19,722 nt of DNA from CAZMXI01 sp964570205. GTDB lineage: Bacteria > Planctomycetota > Phycisphaerae > Tepidisphaerales > Tepidisphaeraceae. The stretch spans positions 1 to 19,722 of the forward strand of contig CAZMXI010000092.1 in assembly GCA_964570205.1 (NCBI GenBank), written 5' to 3'. Position numbers and translations under genes: made by a program. This document shows, piece after piece, positions 1 through 6,536 of this stretch. Under the pieces are notes generated by a model. That model was not told the DNA's origin, ran no database searches, and worked only from the letters and a program-made list of their open reading frames with translations. Each line of letters begins with the position of its first letter. Position 1 is the stretch's first letter.

Positions 1-30
1 GATGACTACTGGGCCGCCAAAGCCGCCTGA
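1..30 (+). CDS. C-terminal end of an unidentified plus-strand protein (partial)
   Basis: Frame 1 reads DDYWAAKAA and then a TGA stop at 28-30. Nearly every codon ends in G or C, as in the real genes nearby. It would be the last nine residues of a gene entering from the left and converging on the glycogen synthase, whose stop lies 93 bp further right. Nine residues are too few to name a family, and the frame could be open by chance. Confidence 0.35.
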   Translation, partial: DDYWAAKAA

Positions 31-64
31 TCTACCCGGAAGATGAGCTACACCCCCAGAATGC

Positions 65-80
65 GGGCGGGCGGGGGCGG
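65..80 (+). other. G-run cluster between convergent 3' ends
   Basis: The stretch GGGCGGGCGGGGGCGG lies in the short gap between the possible plus-strand stop at 30 and the glycogen synthase stop at 124. Three runs of at least three G and a final GG, separated by single C residues, could form a G-quadruplex on the plus strand. The G-rich character continues to about 101 with two imperfect GGNGGCATG units. No classical hairpin-plus-T-tract terminator is visible here. Confidence 0.3.
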
Positions 81-123
81 CATGGAGGCGGGCGGAGGCA
101 TGTCGCGCCATGACGCCGGGCGG

Positions 124-2052
124 TCAGACCAGGCGGACCTCGACCCGGCCGGGCACAGCGCTGGTGCGCTCCAAAGCCAGCTCGTGGGCGTCGTGGTAGT
201 GGCTGGCGAGCACCGACCAGTCGAACATCTCGCCGGAGCGCTCGACGTTGTTGCGCAGCTCGATGCGCTGCCTGCGGTTAAGCTGGGCAAATCGGAAGAG
301 GTATTCTGCCAGGTCGCTGGCGCACTCGTCGAAGCTCCTGGACCGGCGTTTGAGGACAAGGATGCCGCGGTCTTCACTGTCGCGGACCTGTCGTTCGACG
401 TATGCGCCGAAGCCGCTGAGGTCGGTGGTGACGGTGGGGACGCCCAGGGCGATGCACTCCATGGGGGTATAACCCCAGGGTTCGTAATAGCTGGGGAAGA
501 TGCCCAGGTGGCTGCCGCGGACGAACTGCTCGTAATCGAGATTGAGCAGCGGGCTGGTGGCGGTGACGAATTCGGGATGGAAGACGATCTTGACGGGGTC
601 ATCGGCCGCGTTGAACAGGCCGCGATAGCGCAGGTGCTTGAGGACGGGGTCGTTGGCATCATCCACGAGATCGTGGGTGACGATGGTGGGCTGGCGGCTG
701 GAGCGCCAGGCGTGCATGGCGCGTTTGAGGCGGACCTGGGCATCCTCGGGCAGCAGTTCCTGGTGGCTGGGGAGCCGCCCGGTGGCGGCGGCGTGCACGA
801 GGCGCCGCCCCATGGCCCGCTCGACATCCTCGCAGATGTTCTTGAGGTCTTCGAACATGGACTGGCTCTGGAGAGTGCCGACGTTGACGCTGCGGGTGGC
901 GGCCCGGGTGATGATGAAGGCGATGACGGTCGGGCGGTCGGACAGGCTCTTGAGGCGCCAGTTGAGGCGATGCATGGCCTCGATGAACAGGTCCATGCCC
1001 TTGTTGCGGTATTCGTAGCGGCCGCTGGTGAAGACATAGAGGGTACGGTCGAGGTCGAGGGGATAGCTGGGGAAGAAATGCCCCATGACGAATTCGTGGA
1101 TGCGTTCCTTGTACTCGCGGTGGAGGTTCTGGAACTCGTGGAGGGCGGCGAACCGCTGGATGTTGATGCCATTGGGGAGGATGGCGTCGGGGGACCGGCC
1201 GAGGAGCTTCTCTGCCTCGTGGCTGGTGACTTCGCTGACCGTGGTGAAGACGGTGGCGGCGTGAGCGGCGGCGCGTTCGATGGCGAATCGGGGGTAGATA
1301 TTGTAGTGGGTGGCGGCGGCATCCGGATCGACGTAGGGCAGGTGCTGGTAGAAATCGGGGTCGTCGCTGGCAAGATAGCGGCCGAGCAGCGTGGCGTGGG
1401 TGGTGAAGACGGTCGCGACCGGATACTTCAGATGGGCAATGCGCGGGACGGCAACGCCGCCCATCCACTCGTGGAAATGGGCGAGGATGCGGCGGCCGGG
1501 TTGGACGTTGCAGAGGATTCGGAAGAACTCGGTGACGGCAAAGCCGAAGGCGACGACCTCGTTGACCTCGCCATCATTGGCGACAGTGGAGATGCCGTGG
1601 TCCTTCCACATGAGGTATTTGTCGACATGGAGGGAGCCATAGCGGGCACGGTAATCGAGAAGGATTACCCTGGGTCGGCCGGTGACGAGCCAGTGGCCGT
1701 AATGGCATGGCATTCCGGCGTCGCGGAGCTGGTCGAGAACTTCGCGGATGAAGCCTTCGGTGGGCCGTTCTTCGAACTCGATGGCGGCGGTGGCGGGGTT
1801 GTAGGGGCCGATGAGGCAATAGCGGTCGCCCCAGCGGCTTTGCATGGCGGGGGCTTTGGTGCGCAGGACGGTGTAGATGCCACCGAGCTGCCAGCAGATT
1901 TCCCAGCCGACTTCGAAGAGCAGAGGGGGTGTTTCGGGCTGCGCCGCATCAAGGGGCGCCAGGTCGTCGTGCTGAACCGGCGTGGGAACAGGCATACTGG
2001 GCGTGGTCGGGATATGCGGTTTGGAGGATTTGTGGCGCTTCACAAGTCGCAT
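124..2052 (-). CDS. Glycogen synthase, eukaryote-like GT3 family
   Basis: This cytosolic glycosyltransferase would extend alpha-1,4-glucan chains from a UDP-sugar donor. In the chosen 642-residue frame, FEVGWEICWQLGG (about 46-58) matches the GT3 donor-site opening. HFHEWMGG and FTTHATLLGRYLA follow, then SGRYEYRNKGMDLFIEA. The catalytic loop YYEPWGYTPMECIALG has the E-x7-E acids near 524 and 532. The C-terminal helix NRRQRIELRNNVER (about 592-605) resembles the arginine-rich helix of animal and fungal synthases. Typical bacterial GlgA is GT5 and lacks these motifs. The open frame extends to 2346, but the added part crosses two hairpins and has no family similarity, so I start at ATG 2052. 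ATG 1995 is an alternative. Neither has a Shine-Dalgarno. Assignment to GT3 is firm; the exact product and donor are inferred. Confidence 0.93.
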   Translation of the reverse strand: MRLVKRHKSSKPHIPTTPSMPVPTPVQHDDLAPLDAAQPETPPLLFEVGWEICWQLGGIYTVLRTKAPAMQSRWGDRYCLIGPYNPATAAIEFEERPTEGFIREVLDQLRDAGMPCHYGHWLVTGRPRVILLDYRARYGSLHVDKYLMWKDHGISTVANDGEVNEVVAFGFAVTEFFRILCNVQPGRRILAHFHEWMGGVAVPRIAHLKYPVATVFTTHATLLGRYLASDDPDFYQHLPYVDPDAAATHYNIYPRFAIERAAAHAATVFTTVSEVTSHEAEKLLGRSPDAILPNGINIQRFAALHEFQNLHREYKERIHEFVMGHFFPSYPLDLDRTLYVFTSGRYEYRNKGMDLFIEAMHRLNWRLKSLSDRPTVIAFIITRAATRSVNVGTLQSQSMFEDLKNICEDVERAMGRRLVHAAATGRLPSHQELLPEDAQVRLKRAMHAWRSSRQPTIVTHDLVDDANDPVLKHLRYRGLFNAADDPVKIVFHPEFVTATSPLLNLDYEQFVRGSHLGIFPSYYEPWGYTPMECIALGVPTVTTDLSGFGAYVERQVRDSEDRGILVLKRRSRSFDECASDLAEYLFRFAQLNRRQRIELRNNVERSGEMFDWSVLASHYHDAHELALERTSAVPGRVEVRLV

Positions 2053-2133
2053 TATGGCCGGGAGGGTTGCGTGGAGGCAAATGCAAATGTGAGGCAATGC
2101 ACGCCCGATATTGCGGGGCGCGGAAACCAAAGA

Positions 2134-2165
2134 GTGGGAGCGACCCGGGGGAAGGTCGCTCCCAC
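2134..2165. repeat. REP-like perfect 12-bp inverted repeat
   Basis: The left arm GTGGGAGCGACC (2134-2145) and right arm GGTCGCTCCCAC (2154-2165) are perfectly complementary, with an 8-nt loop. The GTGGGAGCGAC core resembles the palindromic REP units scattered through many proteobacterial genomes. No second full copy was found by eye; the nearest match is a lone CGCTCCCAC at 9628-9636. It lies in the leader of the glycogen synthase. No T-tract follows on either strand, so it is not a standard terminator. Confidence 0.65.
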
Positions 2166-2173
2166 GAGGAAAG

Positions 2174-2196
2174 GGGGTGGTGGGGGTAACCACCCC
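2174..2196. repeat. 8-bp inverted repeat, G-rich hairpin
   Basis: GGGGTGGT (2174-2181) pairs perfectly with ACCACCCC (2189-2196) across a 7-nt loop. It sits 8 bp beyond the REP-like hairpin, so the two form a tandem structured block. The G-rich strand could alternatively fold as a two-tier quadruplex. Function unknown. Confidence 0.5.
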
Positions 2197-2653
2197 GAGG
2201 TTCAGGCTCCTGCCGCCCGGGAAGTCAGGCGACAGGGAGGAAGTCAGACTATCACCAGCCGGTCGTTCGCCTTGGGCGGACGATGGCCAAGCAACACATG
2301 CATTTGCGCGGCCGAACAAGGCGGCGCGATTAATCTTGATGCGCAAGGGGCGGTTAGGGTCCCCAATGAAACAGCCGACTGGAGCCCACCTTCGGAGACT
2401 CTGATCAGCAAGTGCCCACGTTCTCCTTGCCGAGCCCGTTTGAACTTTACTTCAGGATTGGGCGAATGCAAATTGGCGTAGGAGGTGTTGCGGGGGAGGA
2501 AACCGCGCCTCGGAGAGACGGGCACGGACGATGAGGCGAAGGGAGCGTCTATCCACGATATAGCACTTTGCCGGTGCGGCATGCCGGCCGGGCGGTGCGA
2601 TTCGGACATTTCCCATGGGGTTGCATCCGGTTCGGCTTCCTTCAGATTATCTC

Positions 2654-3085
2654 TCAAGCCTGCCGGAGGTTAACGGCAAAGTGGTGGGCGATGATGTCGA
2701 GGCGATGGGTGAGGTAGAAGCGATGGGCGGCGAAGCGATGGACGCCGGAATCCAAGTGGAACTGGTCGCAGTCGTGTTGCCGGGCGTGGTTGAGGAGCCA
2801 GAGCAGGAGTTGGCCGCCGTGGCCGCTGGAACGGGAGGCCGAGTCGGCGACGAGGTCATCCACATAGAGGAATTTGCCCCAGGCGAGGTTTTCGAGGATC
2901 CGGAAGCCGGCGACGGCGAGAACCTGATCGTCATGGTCGAGGTAGGCCAGTTGATATCCCTGCCCCTGCTGACGGCGGATGCGGGCAAGGAAGTCATCGG
3001 GAGCAATGTGGGGGCGAAGCTGGGTCATCACTGGGCGACAGGCTTCGATCTGCTGGTCGGTGGCGGCAAGGTGGATGTTGGCCAT
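2654..3085 (-). CDS. GNAT-family N-acetyltransferase
   Basis: A compact cytosolic acyl-CoA-dependent transferase of 143 residues, the usual size for a single GNAT domain. The acetyl-CoA pyrophosphate loop appears as R85-x-x-G88-x-G90 within RSSGHGGQ. It is preceded by the beta-4 strand FLYVDDLVAD (72-81) and followed by the helix LLLWLLNHAR. The strand-7 region has HRFYLTHRLD, with Tyr124 placed like the general acid of the family. The fold is clear but the substrate cannot be read from sequence. The start ATG at 3083-3085 has no Shine-Dalgarno. The gene is divergent from the DUF4139 gene, with 149 bp between the starts, and shares no operon with the glycogen synthase because of the 600-bp gap. 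Confidence 0.88.
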   Translation of the reverse strand: MANIHLAATDQQIEACRPVMTQLRPHIAPDDFLARIRRQQGQGYQLAYLDHDDQVLAVAGFRILENLAWGKFLYVDDLVADSASRSSGHGGQLLLWLLNHARQHDCDQFHLDSGVHRFAAHRFYLTHRLDIIAHHFAVNLRQA

Positions 3086-3116
3086 GGCGATTCGAGCTTG
3101 GCGCGGGGGCGGGGGT

Positions 3117-3132
3117 TTGTCAAATCAGACAA
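3117..3132. promoter_or_regulatory. Inverted repeat TTGTC-N6-GACAA, possible operator
   Basis: TTGTC (3117-3121) and GACAA (3128-3132) form a perfect two-fold symmetric site with a 6-nt centre. It lies in the control region between the divergent GNAT and DUF4139 genes, 31 bp upstream of the GNAT start. It could be an operator or a small hairpin. Confidence 0.3.
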
Positions 3133-3142
3133 GGCGTGGGCA

Positions 3143-3159
3143 AGTTACAGACGAGTTAC
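3143..3159. promoter_or_regulatory. Direct repeat AGTTAC x2 spaced 11 bp, possible activator site
   Basis: AGTTAC occurs at 3143-3148 and again at 3154-3159, so the repeat period is 11 bp, about one helical turn. Tandem half-sites with this period are typical of OmpR/PhoB-type response regulators. It lies 76 bp before the DUF4139 start and could serve either divergent gene. The regulator is unknown. Confidence 0.3.
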
Positions 3160-3222
3160 GCAACAGGGGGTGTGCGGGGGCGTCGATTGAGGTAAGACTG
3201 GTTGCGTCCGGATACGATTTCG

Positions 3223-3229
3223 AAAGGAG
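3223..3229 (+). promoter_or_regulatory. Shine-Dalgarno fixing the start of the DUF4139 gene
   Basis: AAAGGAG ends 5 nt before the ATG at 3235. It chooses this ATG over the in-frame upstream one at 3202, and a signal peptide begins exactly at 3235. Confidence 0.8.
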
Positions 3230-3234
3230 CGGTC

Positions 3235-5010
3235 ATGAATCGCGTGTTGGCGGCGGTTGTGGCGATGGGTTTGGCGTTGGCGGCATACCCGGCGAGGGCT
3301 GAGAAGGCGACGCCTTACAACGCACTGGCGAAGATGCCGGTGAAGGAAATCACAATCTTCAAGGATGGGCACGCCTTCGTGCTGCACTCGGGCAGGATGG
3401 CGACAGACACCGCAGGCAACGTGGTCATGGACTATCTGCCTGCGCCGGTACTGGGAACGTTCTGGCCATACTCATCGGACCAGGGCGGCAAGCTCCGGGC
3501 CGTGACGGCGAGCCAGCGGAAGCTGCTGATCGAGCGCACCGCGCTGAACCTGCGCGAGCTGATCGAGGCCAATGAGGGGGCGGAAGTCATCGTGACGGAA
3601 ACGCCGGCGTCGCCGGCCGAGAAGGCGGTGACCCCGGCCTACCGCGCGACGCTTCTGCGAGTGCTGGAACAGAGCGGCGAGGAACTGGAGGCGACCAGCC
3701 CGCCACACAGCGGCGAGCGCCTGCCGACCAAGGGTGAAGTGGTGCTGCTCAAGACGGCCGACGGCACGAAAGCGCTGCCGATCGGCCGGATTGGCGATAT
3801 CACATTCACTGGTGAACACCGGACGAAGCTGGCCCACGAAGAATTCCGCAACGCCCTGACCCTGAAGCTCGACTGGCCGGAAGGCAAGCCTCAGAAGGAG
3901 GCGGAGGTCGGGCTGATGTACGTCCAGCGGGGCATCCGTTGGATTCCGAACTACAAGGTGACGATTGACGGCAAGGGCAATGCCGCGGTCAAGCTCCAGG
4001 CGACGCTGGTCAACGAACTGGCCGACCTGGAGGATGTGACAGCGCACCTGGTGATCGGGGTGCCCACGTTCTACTTCAAAGAGACCGTGGACCCGATGAG
4101 CCTCCAGCAGCGGATGGCGCAGCTCTCGCAGTACTTCCAGGAGAACGCGCAGACGCAGTTTGCCTTGTCCAACGCGATCATGACCCAGCATGCGCGAATG
4201 AGCGAAGTGCGCGCGGTTCCGCAGGGCGGCGGAACGATCGACCTGGGGCCGGAGGTAAGCGGGTCGGAGAAGAGCGAAGACCTGTTCCTCTTCACCATCA
4301 AGCACATCACTCTGAAGAAGGGCCAGCGCATGGTGCTGACGGTGGCGGATTACACGGTGCCCTACCGCGATGTGTACCAACTTGACATACCGCTGACCCC
4401 CCCGCCGCAGGTCTGGCAGCAGATTCGCAACCAGCAGCAGGCCGAGTTGGCTAAGCTGTTCACCGCGCCCAAGGTCATGCACAAGATCCGCCTGACGAAC
4501 AAGAGCGAGTATCCCTTCACCACCGCCCCGGCGATGCTGGTGCGGAATGGCAAGGTGCTGGCGCAGGGGCTGATGACCTACAGCGCTATCGGCGCTGAAA
4601 CCGACCTGGAACTGACCACGGCGGTGGATGTGCGCGTGAAAAAGACCGACACCGAGACCGGCCGGACGCCCAACGCCGCGGTGTGGCAGGGCGACACCTA
4701 TGGCCGGATCGATCTCAAGGGGCAGATCGAGCTGACCCACTTCGGCAAGCAGCCGGTGGAAATCGAGGTCGTGCGCAACGTATTGGGCAACGTGACCGAA
4801 TCGAGCGACGGCGGCAAGGTCGAAATGGTGAACGTCTTCGAGGACCAGAACTTCGCCGCGGCCGGCGGCCGGCCCTACTGGTGGGGCATGTACAACTGGC
4901 CGTGGTGGTGGAACCACTTTAACGGCGTCGGCCGGGTTGTGTGGACGGTGAAGCTGGAACCGGGCAAGACCGCCCAGCTCAGCTACACGTGGAATTACTA
5001 CTGGCGCTGA
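3235..5010 (+). CDS. Secreted DUF4139-domain (mucoidy-inhibitor-A-like) protein
   Basis: The 591-residue product starts with a clear signal peptide, MNRVLAAVVAMGLALAAYPA, with cleavage likely after ARA, so it acts outside the cytoplasm. The middle (about 226-290) contains YVQRGIRWIPNYKV and the strand LQATLVNELADLEDVTAHLV, the pattern of DUF4139. A second strand set, FTIKHITLKKGQRMVLTV, lies near 350-370. MuiA relatives share this fold and have been linked to mucoidy (exopolysaccharide) control, but no biochemical role is established. The N-terminal third has no recognised DUF4140 coiled coil. The C-terminus is tryptophan- and tyrosine-rich (PYWWGMYNWPWWWNHF, ending TWNYYWR). The gene is monocistronic and its end overlaps the convergent gene by 13 bp. 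Confidence 0.78.
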   Translation: MNRVLAAVVAMGLALAAYPARAEKATPYNALAKMPVKEITIFKDGHAFVLHSGRMATDTAGNVVMDYLPAPVLGTFWPYSSDQGGKLRAVTASQRKLLIERTALNLRELIEANEGAEVIVTETPASPAEKAVTPAYRATLLRVLEQSGEELEATSPPHSGERLPTKGEVVLLKTADGTKALPIGRIGDITFTGEHRTKLAHEEFRNALTLKLDWPEGKPQKEAEVGLMYVQRGIRWIPNYKVTIDGKGNAAVKLQATLVNELADLEDVTAHLVIGVPTFYFKETVDPMSLQQRMAQLSQYFQENAQTQFALSNAIMTQHARMSEVRAVPQGGGTIDLGPEVSGSEKSEDLFLFTIKHITLKKGQRMVLTVADYTVPYRDVYQLDIPLTPPPQVWQQIRNQQQAELAKLFTAPKVMHKIRLTNKSEYPFTTAPAMLVRNGKVLAQGLMTYSAIGAETDLELTTAVDVRVKKTDTETGRTPNAAVWQGDTYGRIDLKGQIELTHFGKQPVEIEVVRNVLGNVTESSDGGKVEMVNVFEDQNFAAAGGRPYWWGMYNWPWWWNHFNGVGRVVWTVKLEPGKTAQLSYTWNYYWR

Positions 5011-6536
5011 TCGGCCGCGGGGCCTTTCGGATCCGGGAGTCTTAACCTCGGGTCCGAAAGGTCTAGGCGGTACATGATCTGGTTGTAGTCATAACGGGGG
5101 GTTTTCTCATGCTCGCGGGAGAACTGGGCGGTGTAGGTGCCTTCAAAGTAGATCATCCTGCCGGCCTGCTGGTCGAGGAAGGGGTGGTGCTTGGGGTTGT
5201 AAAACGAATACCGGTCGTGGGTGACGATCTTGCGGGCGGTGGCCCACGGGCCTTCAAGGCGATCGGCCTCGGCATACCAGATCTCCCCGAGGTTGGACGG
5301 CTTGCCGCCGATTTCGCAGACAATCATGATCCATTTGCGGCGGAAGTCATTCCAGGCGACCGAGCTGCGGTGCGGGCGGACCGGGTTGCCACCCTCCACA
5401 TCCTTGATGCCGAGCCATGCATCTTCGGGCTTGAGCTTGCCGGCCTTGATCAACGCCTGCTGGGCGCGGTCGGTCATAGGTAGGGCGTTCTTCTTCCAGG
5501 CCCAGACCACCCGGCCGGCATCGTCGCGATCAACCTCGTCGCCGCCGGACTTGAGGCATGTAAACGCTTCGTAGGCCTCCGGGCGCTTGACCGATTCCAG
5601 TTCCGCCCTGACGCGCAGGTTCGGCAGCGGATCGGGGAAGTAATAGTGCCCCTCGTGAAGAACGGGGTGGTTGTTGGGGTGGATATTATTTTCATTCGGC
5701 CAGTTCAACAGCGGACGAAACACGGCGGCTGCATCGTCATAGATGACCAGGCCGTGGTCGTACATCTCGTGAAGGCTCTTCATACGGTTGCAGTGAGCGA
5801 CGATGCGCTCGATGCCTTTCTCATCCTTCAACAGCATCAGGCCATCCATCCACTTCAGGCCCGGCCGGTTATCCTCAACCATCGGCCGGCTGAAGCCATC
5901 GCGGCCGGTGAAGTACTCGAGGTTGATGCCGACGCTGGGATCAAGGCCGCCCTTCTCGGGAAGCTTTGACGTCGCCCCGGCCATGCCGAAATGCCCCAGC
6001 GGATAAGTCAATCGGCCGGTATCGCCCCACATCCAGAGGATCTTGCCCTGGTAGACGATGCTTTGGATGGAATCCTGGCCAACCACCAGGGCGTTGATCG
6101 CAGGCTGCGCGATCGAGGTCTTCTCCCCCAGGAGGATGGAATCGCGATAGATGCCCTCGCCGGTGGTGCGGTAGAGGCGCTCGGCGATGTTCAGCCGCTT
6201 GATCCGGATGACCTCCGCGCCGCCCGGTTTGACCTCTATGGCCTTGCCGCGGTAGCCGAAGCCATCGGCCGGGTACTCGTAGCCGTGGCTCTTGATGTTG
6301 AAGTAGACCTTCCGGCCAACAAAGGCGGGTTCATCGATGGCCGCGAAACCGTTGCTGTCGGTGACAAAGAGCAATTCGTTGGTGGTCTTCAGTTCAACCA
6401 GGGGCACGCCGCGGCCAGTCTGGTCATCGACCACATGGATGGCGAAGTAGCGCTGCTCGGCCGCAGCGGCAATCAGAGGCGCAGCCAAGGGAATGAGGCA
6501 GAAGCAACGCAGGATAGGTATTCGCATGCTGTTCAT
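4998..6536 (-). CDS. Secreted propeller-like protein (DUF4185-type) with N-terminal beta domain
   Basis: The 512-residue product has an N-terminal signal peptide (IPILRCFCLIPLAAPLIAAAA). A beta-sandwich segment follows (about 30-113: HVVDDQTGRGVPLVELKTT, VTDSNGFAAIDEP) that looks like a carboxypeptidase-regulatory or Ig-type module. The rest (about 130-500) has repeated W/Y-rich strands. The first is ILWMWGDTGRLTYPLG near 166-181, the kind of WxxGD strand seen in DUF4185 and glycosidase-like five-bladed propellers. I cannot assign catalytic residues. The start ATG overlaps the stop of the upstream glycosidase (ATGA), implying translational coupling. An internal ATG at 6527 is possible. Its last codons overlap the DUF4139 gene and contain that gene's hairpin. 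A role in handling polysaccharide is inferred from the operon partner. Confidence 0.7.
   Translation of the reverse strand: MNSMRIPILRCFCLIPLAAPLIAAAAEQRYFAIHVVDDQTGRGVPLVELKTTNELLFVTDSNGFAAIDEPAFVGRKVYFNIKSHGYEYPADGFGYRGKAIEVKPGGAEVIRIKRLNIAERLYRTTGEGIYRDSILLGEKTSIAQPAINALVVGQDSIQSIVYQGKILWMWGDTGRLTYPLGHFGMAGATSKLPEKGGLDPSVGINLEYFTGRDGFSRPMVEDNRPGLKWMDGLMLLKDEKGIERIVAHCNRMKSLHEMYDHGLVIYDDAAAVFRPLLNWPNENNIHPNNHPVLHEGHYYFPDPLPNLRVRAELESVKRPEAYEAFTCLKSGGDEVDRDDAGRVVWAWKKNALPMTDRAQQALIKAGKLKPEDAWLGIKDVEGGNPVRPHRSSVAWNDFRRKWIMIVCEIGGKPSNLGEIWYAEADRLEGPWATARKIVTHDRYSFYNPKHHPFLDQQAGRMIYFEGTYTAQFSREHEKTPRYDYNQIMYRLDLSDPRLRLPDPKGPAADQRQ
5023..5061 (+). terminator. 15-bp hairpin at the 3' end of the DUF4139 transcript
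   Basis: The left arm (5023-5037, CCTTTCGGATCCGGG) and right arm (5047-5061, CTCGGGTCCGAAAGG) enclose a 9-nt loop, 12 nt after the DUF4139 stop. In plus-strand RNA all 15 positions pair, two as G-U wobbles. In minus-strand RNA those two become C-A mismatches. The structure therefore favours the plus transcript. No T-tract follows, so it may act as a 3'-end stabiliser or a weak terminator. It lies wholly inside the coding region of the convergent gene. Confidence 0.6.

Larger units (their letters stand above)
2053..2653. other. Gene-free stretch upstream of the glycogen synthase
   Basis: About 600 bp separate the glycogen synthase start from the GNAT stop. I see no convincing gene. Open frames here (for example 2244-2657 minus and 2485-2673 plus) lack recognisable motifs and a ribosome-binding site. 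The stretch holds the hairpins at 2134-2165 and 2174-2196 and should contain the glycogen synthase promoter, reading leftward. No good -35/-10 pair stands out. Confidence 0.6.

Noticed and set aside
2053..2346. N-terminal extension of the glycogen synthase to an upstream ATG
   Set aside because: The added 98 residues come from hairpin-rich DNA and have no GT3 similarity. The family domain begins about 46 residues after the chosen start.
43..2481. An 812-codon plus-strand open frame opposite the glycogen synthase
   Set aside because: It is antisense to a gene with firm family motifs, and its translation is low-complexity (Gly, Ala, Val, Asp, Glu rich), as expected from the mirror of GC-biased codons.
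2244..2657. A 137-codon minus-strand frame in the gene-free stretch
   Set aside because: It has no recognisable motif or ribosome-binding site, and it overlaps the GNAT stop.
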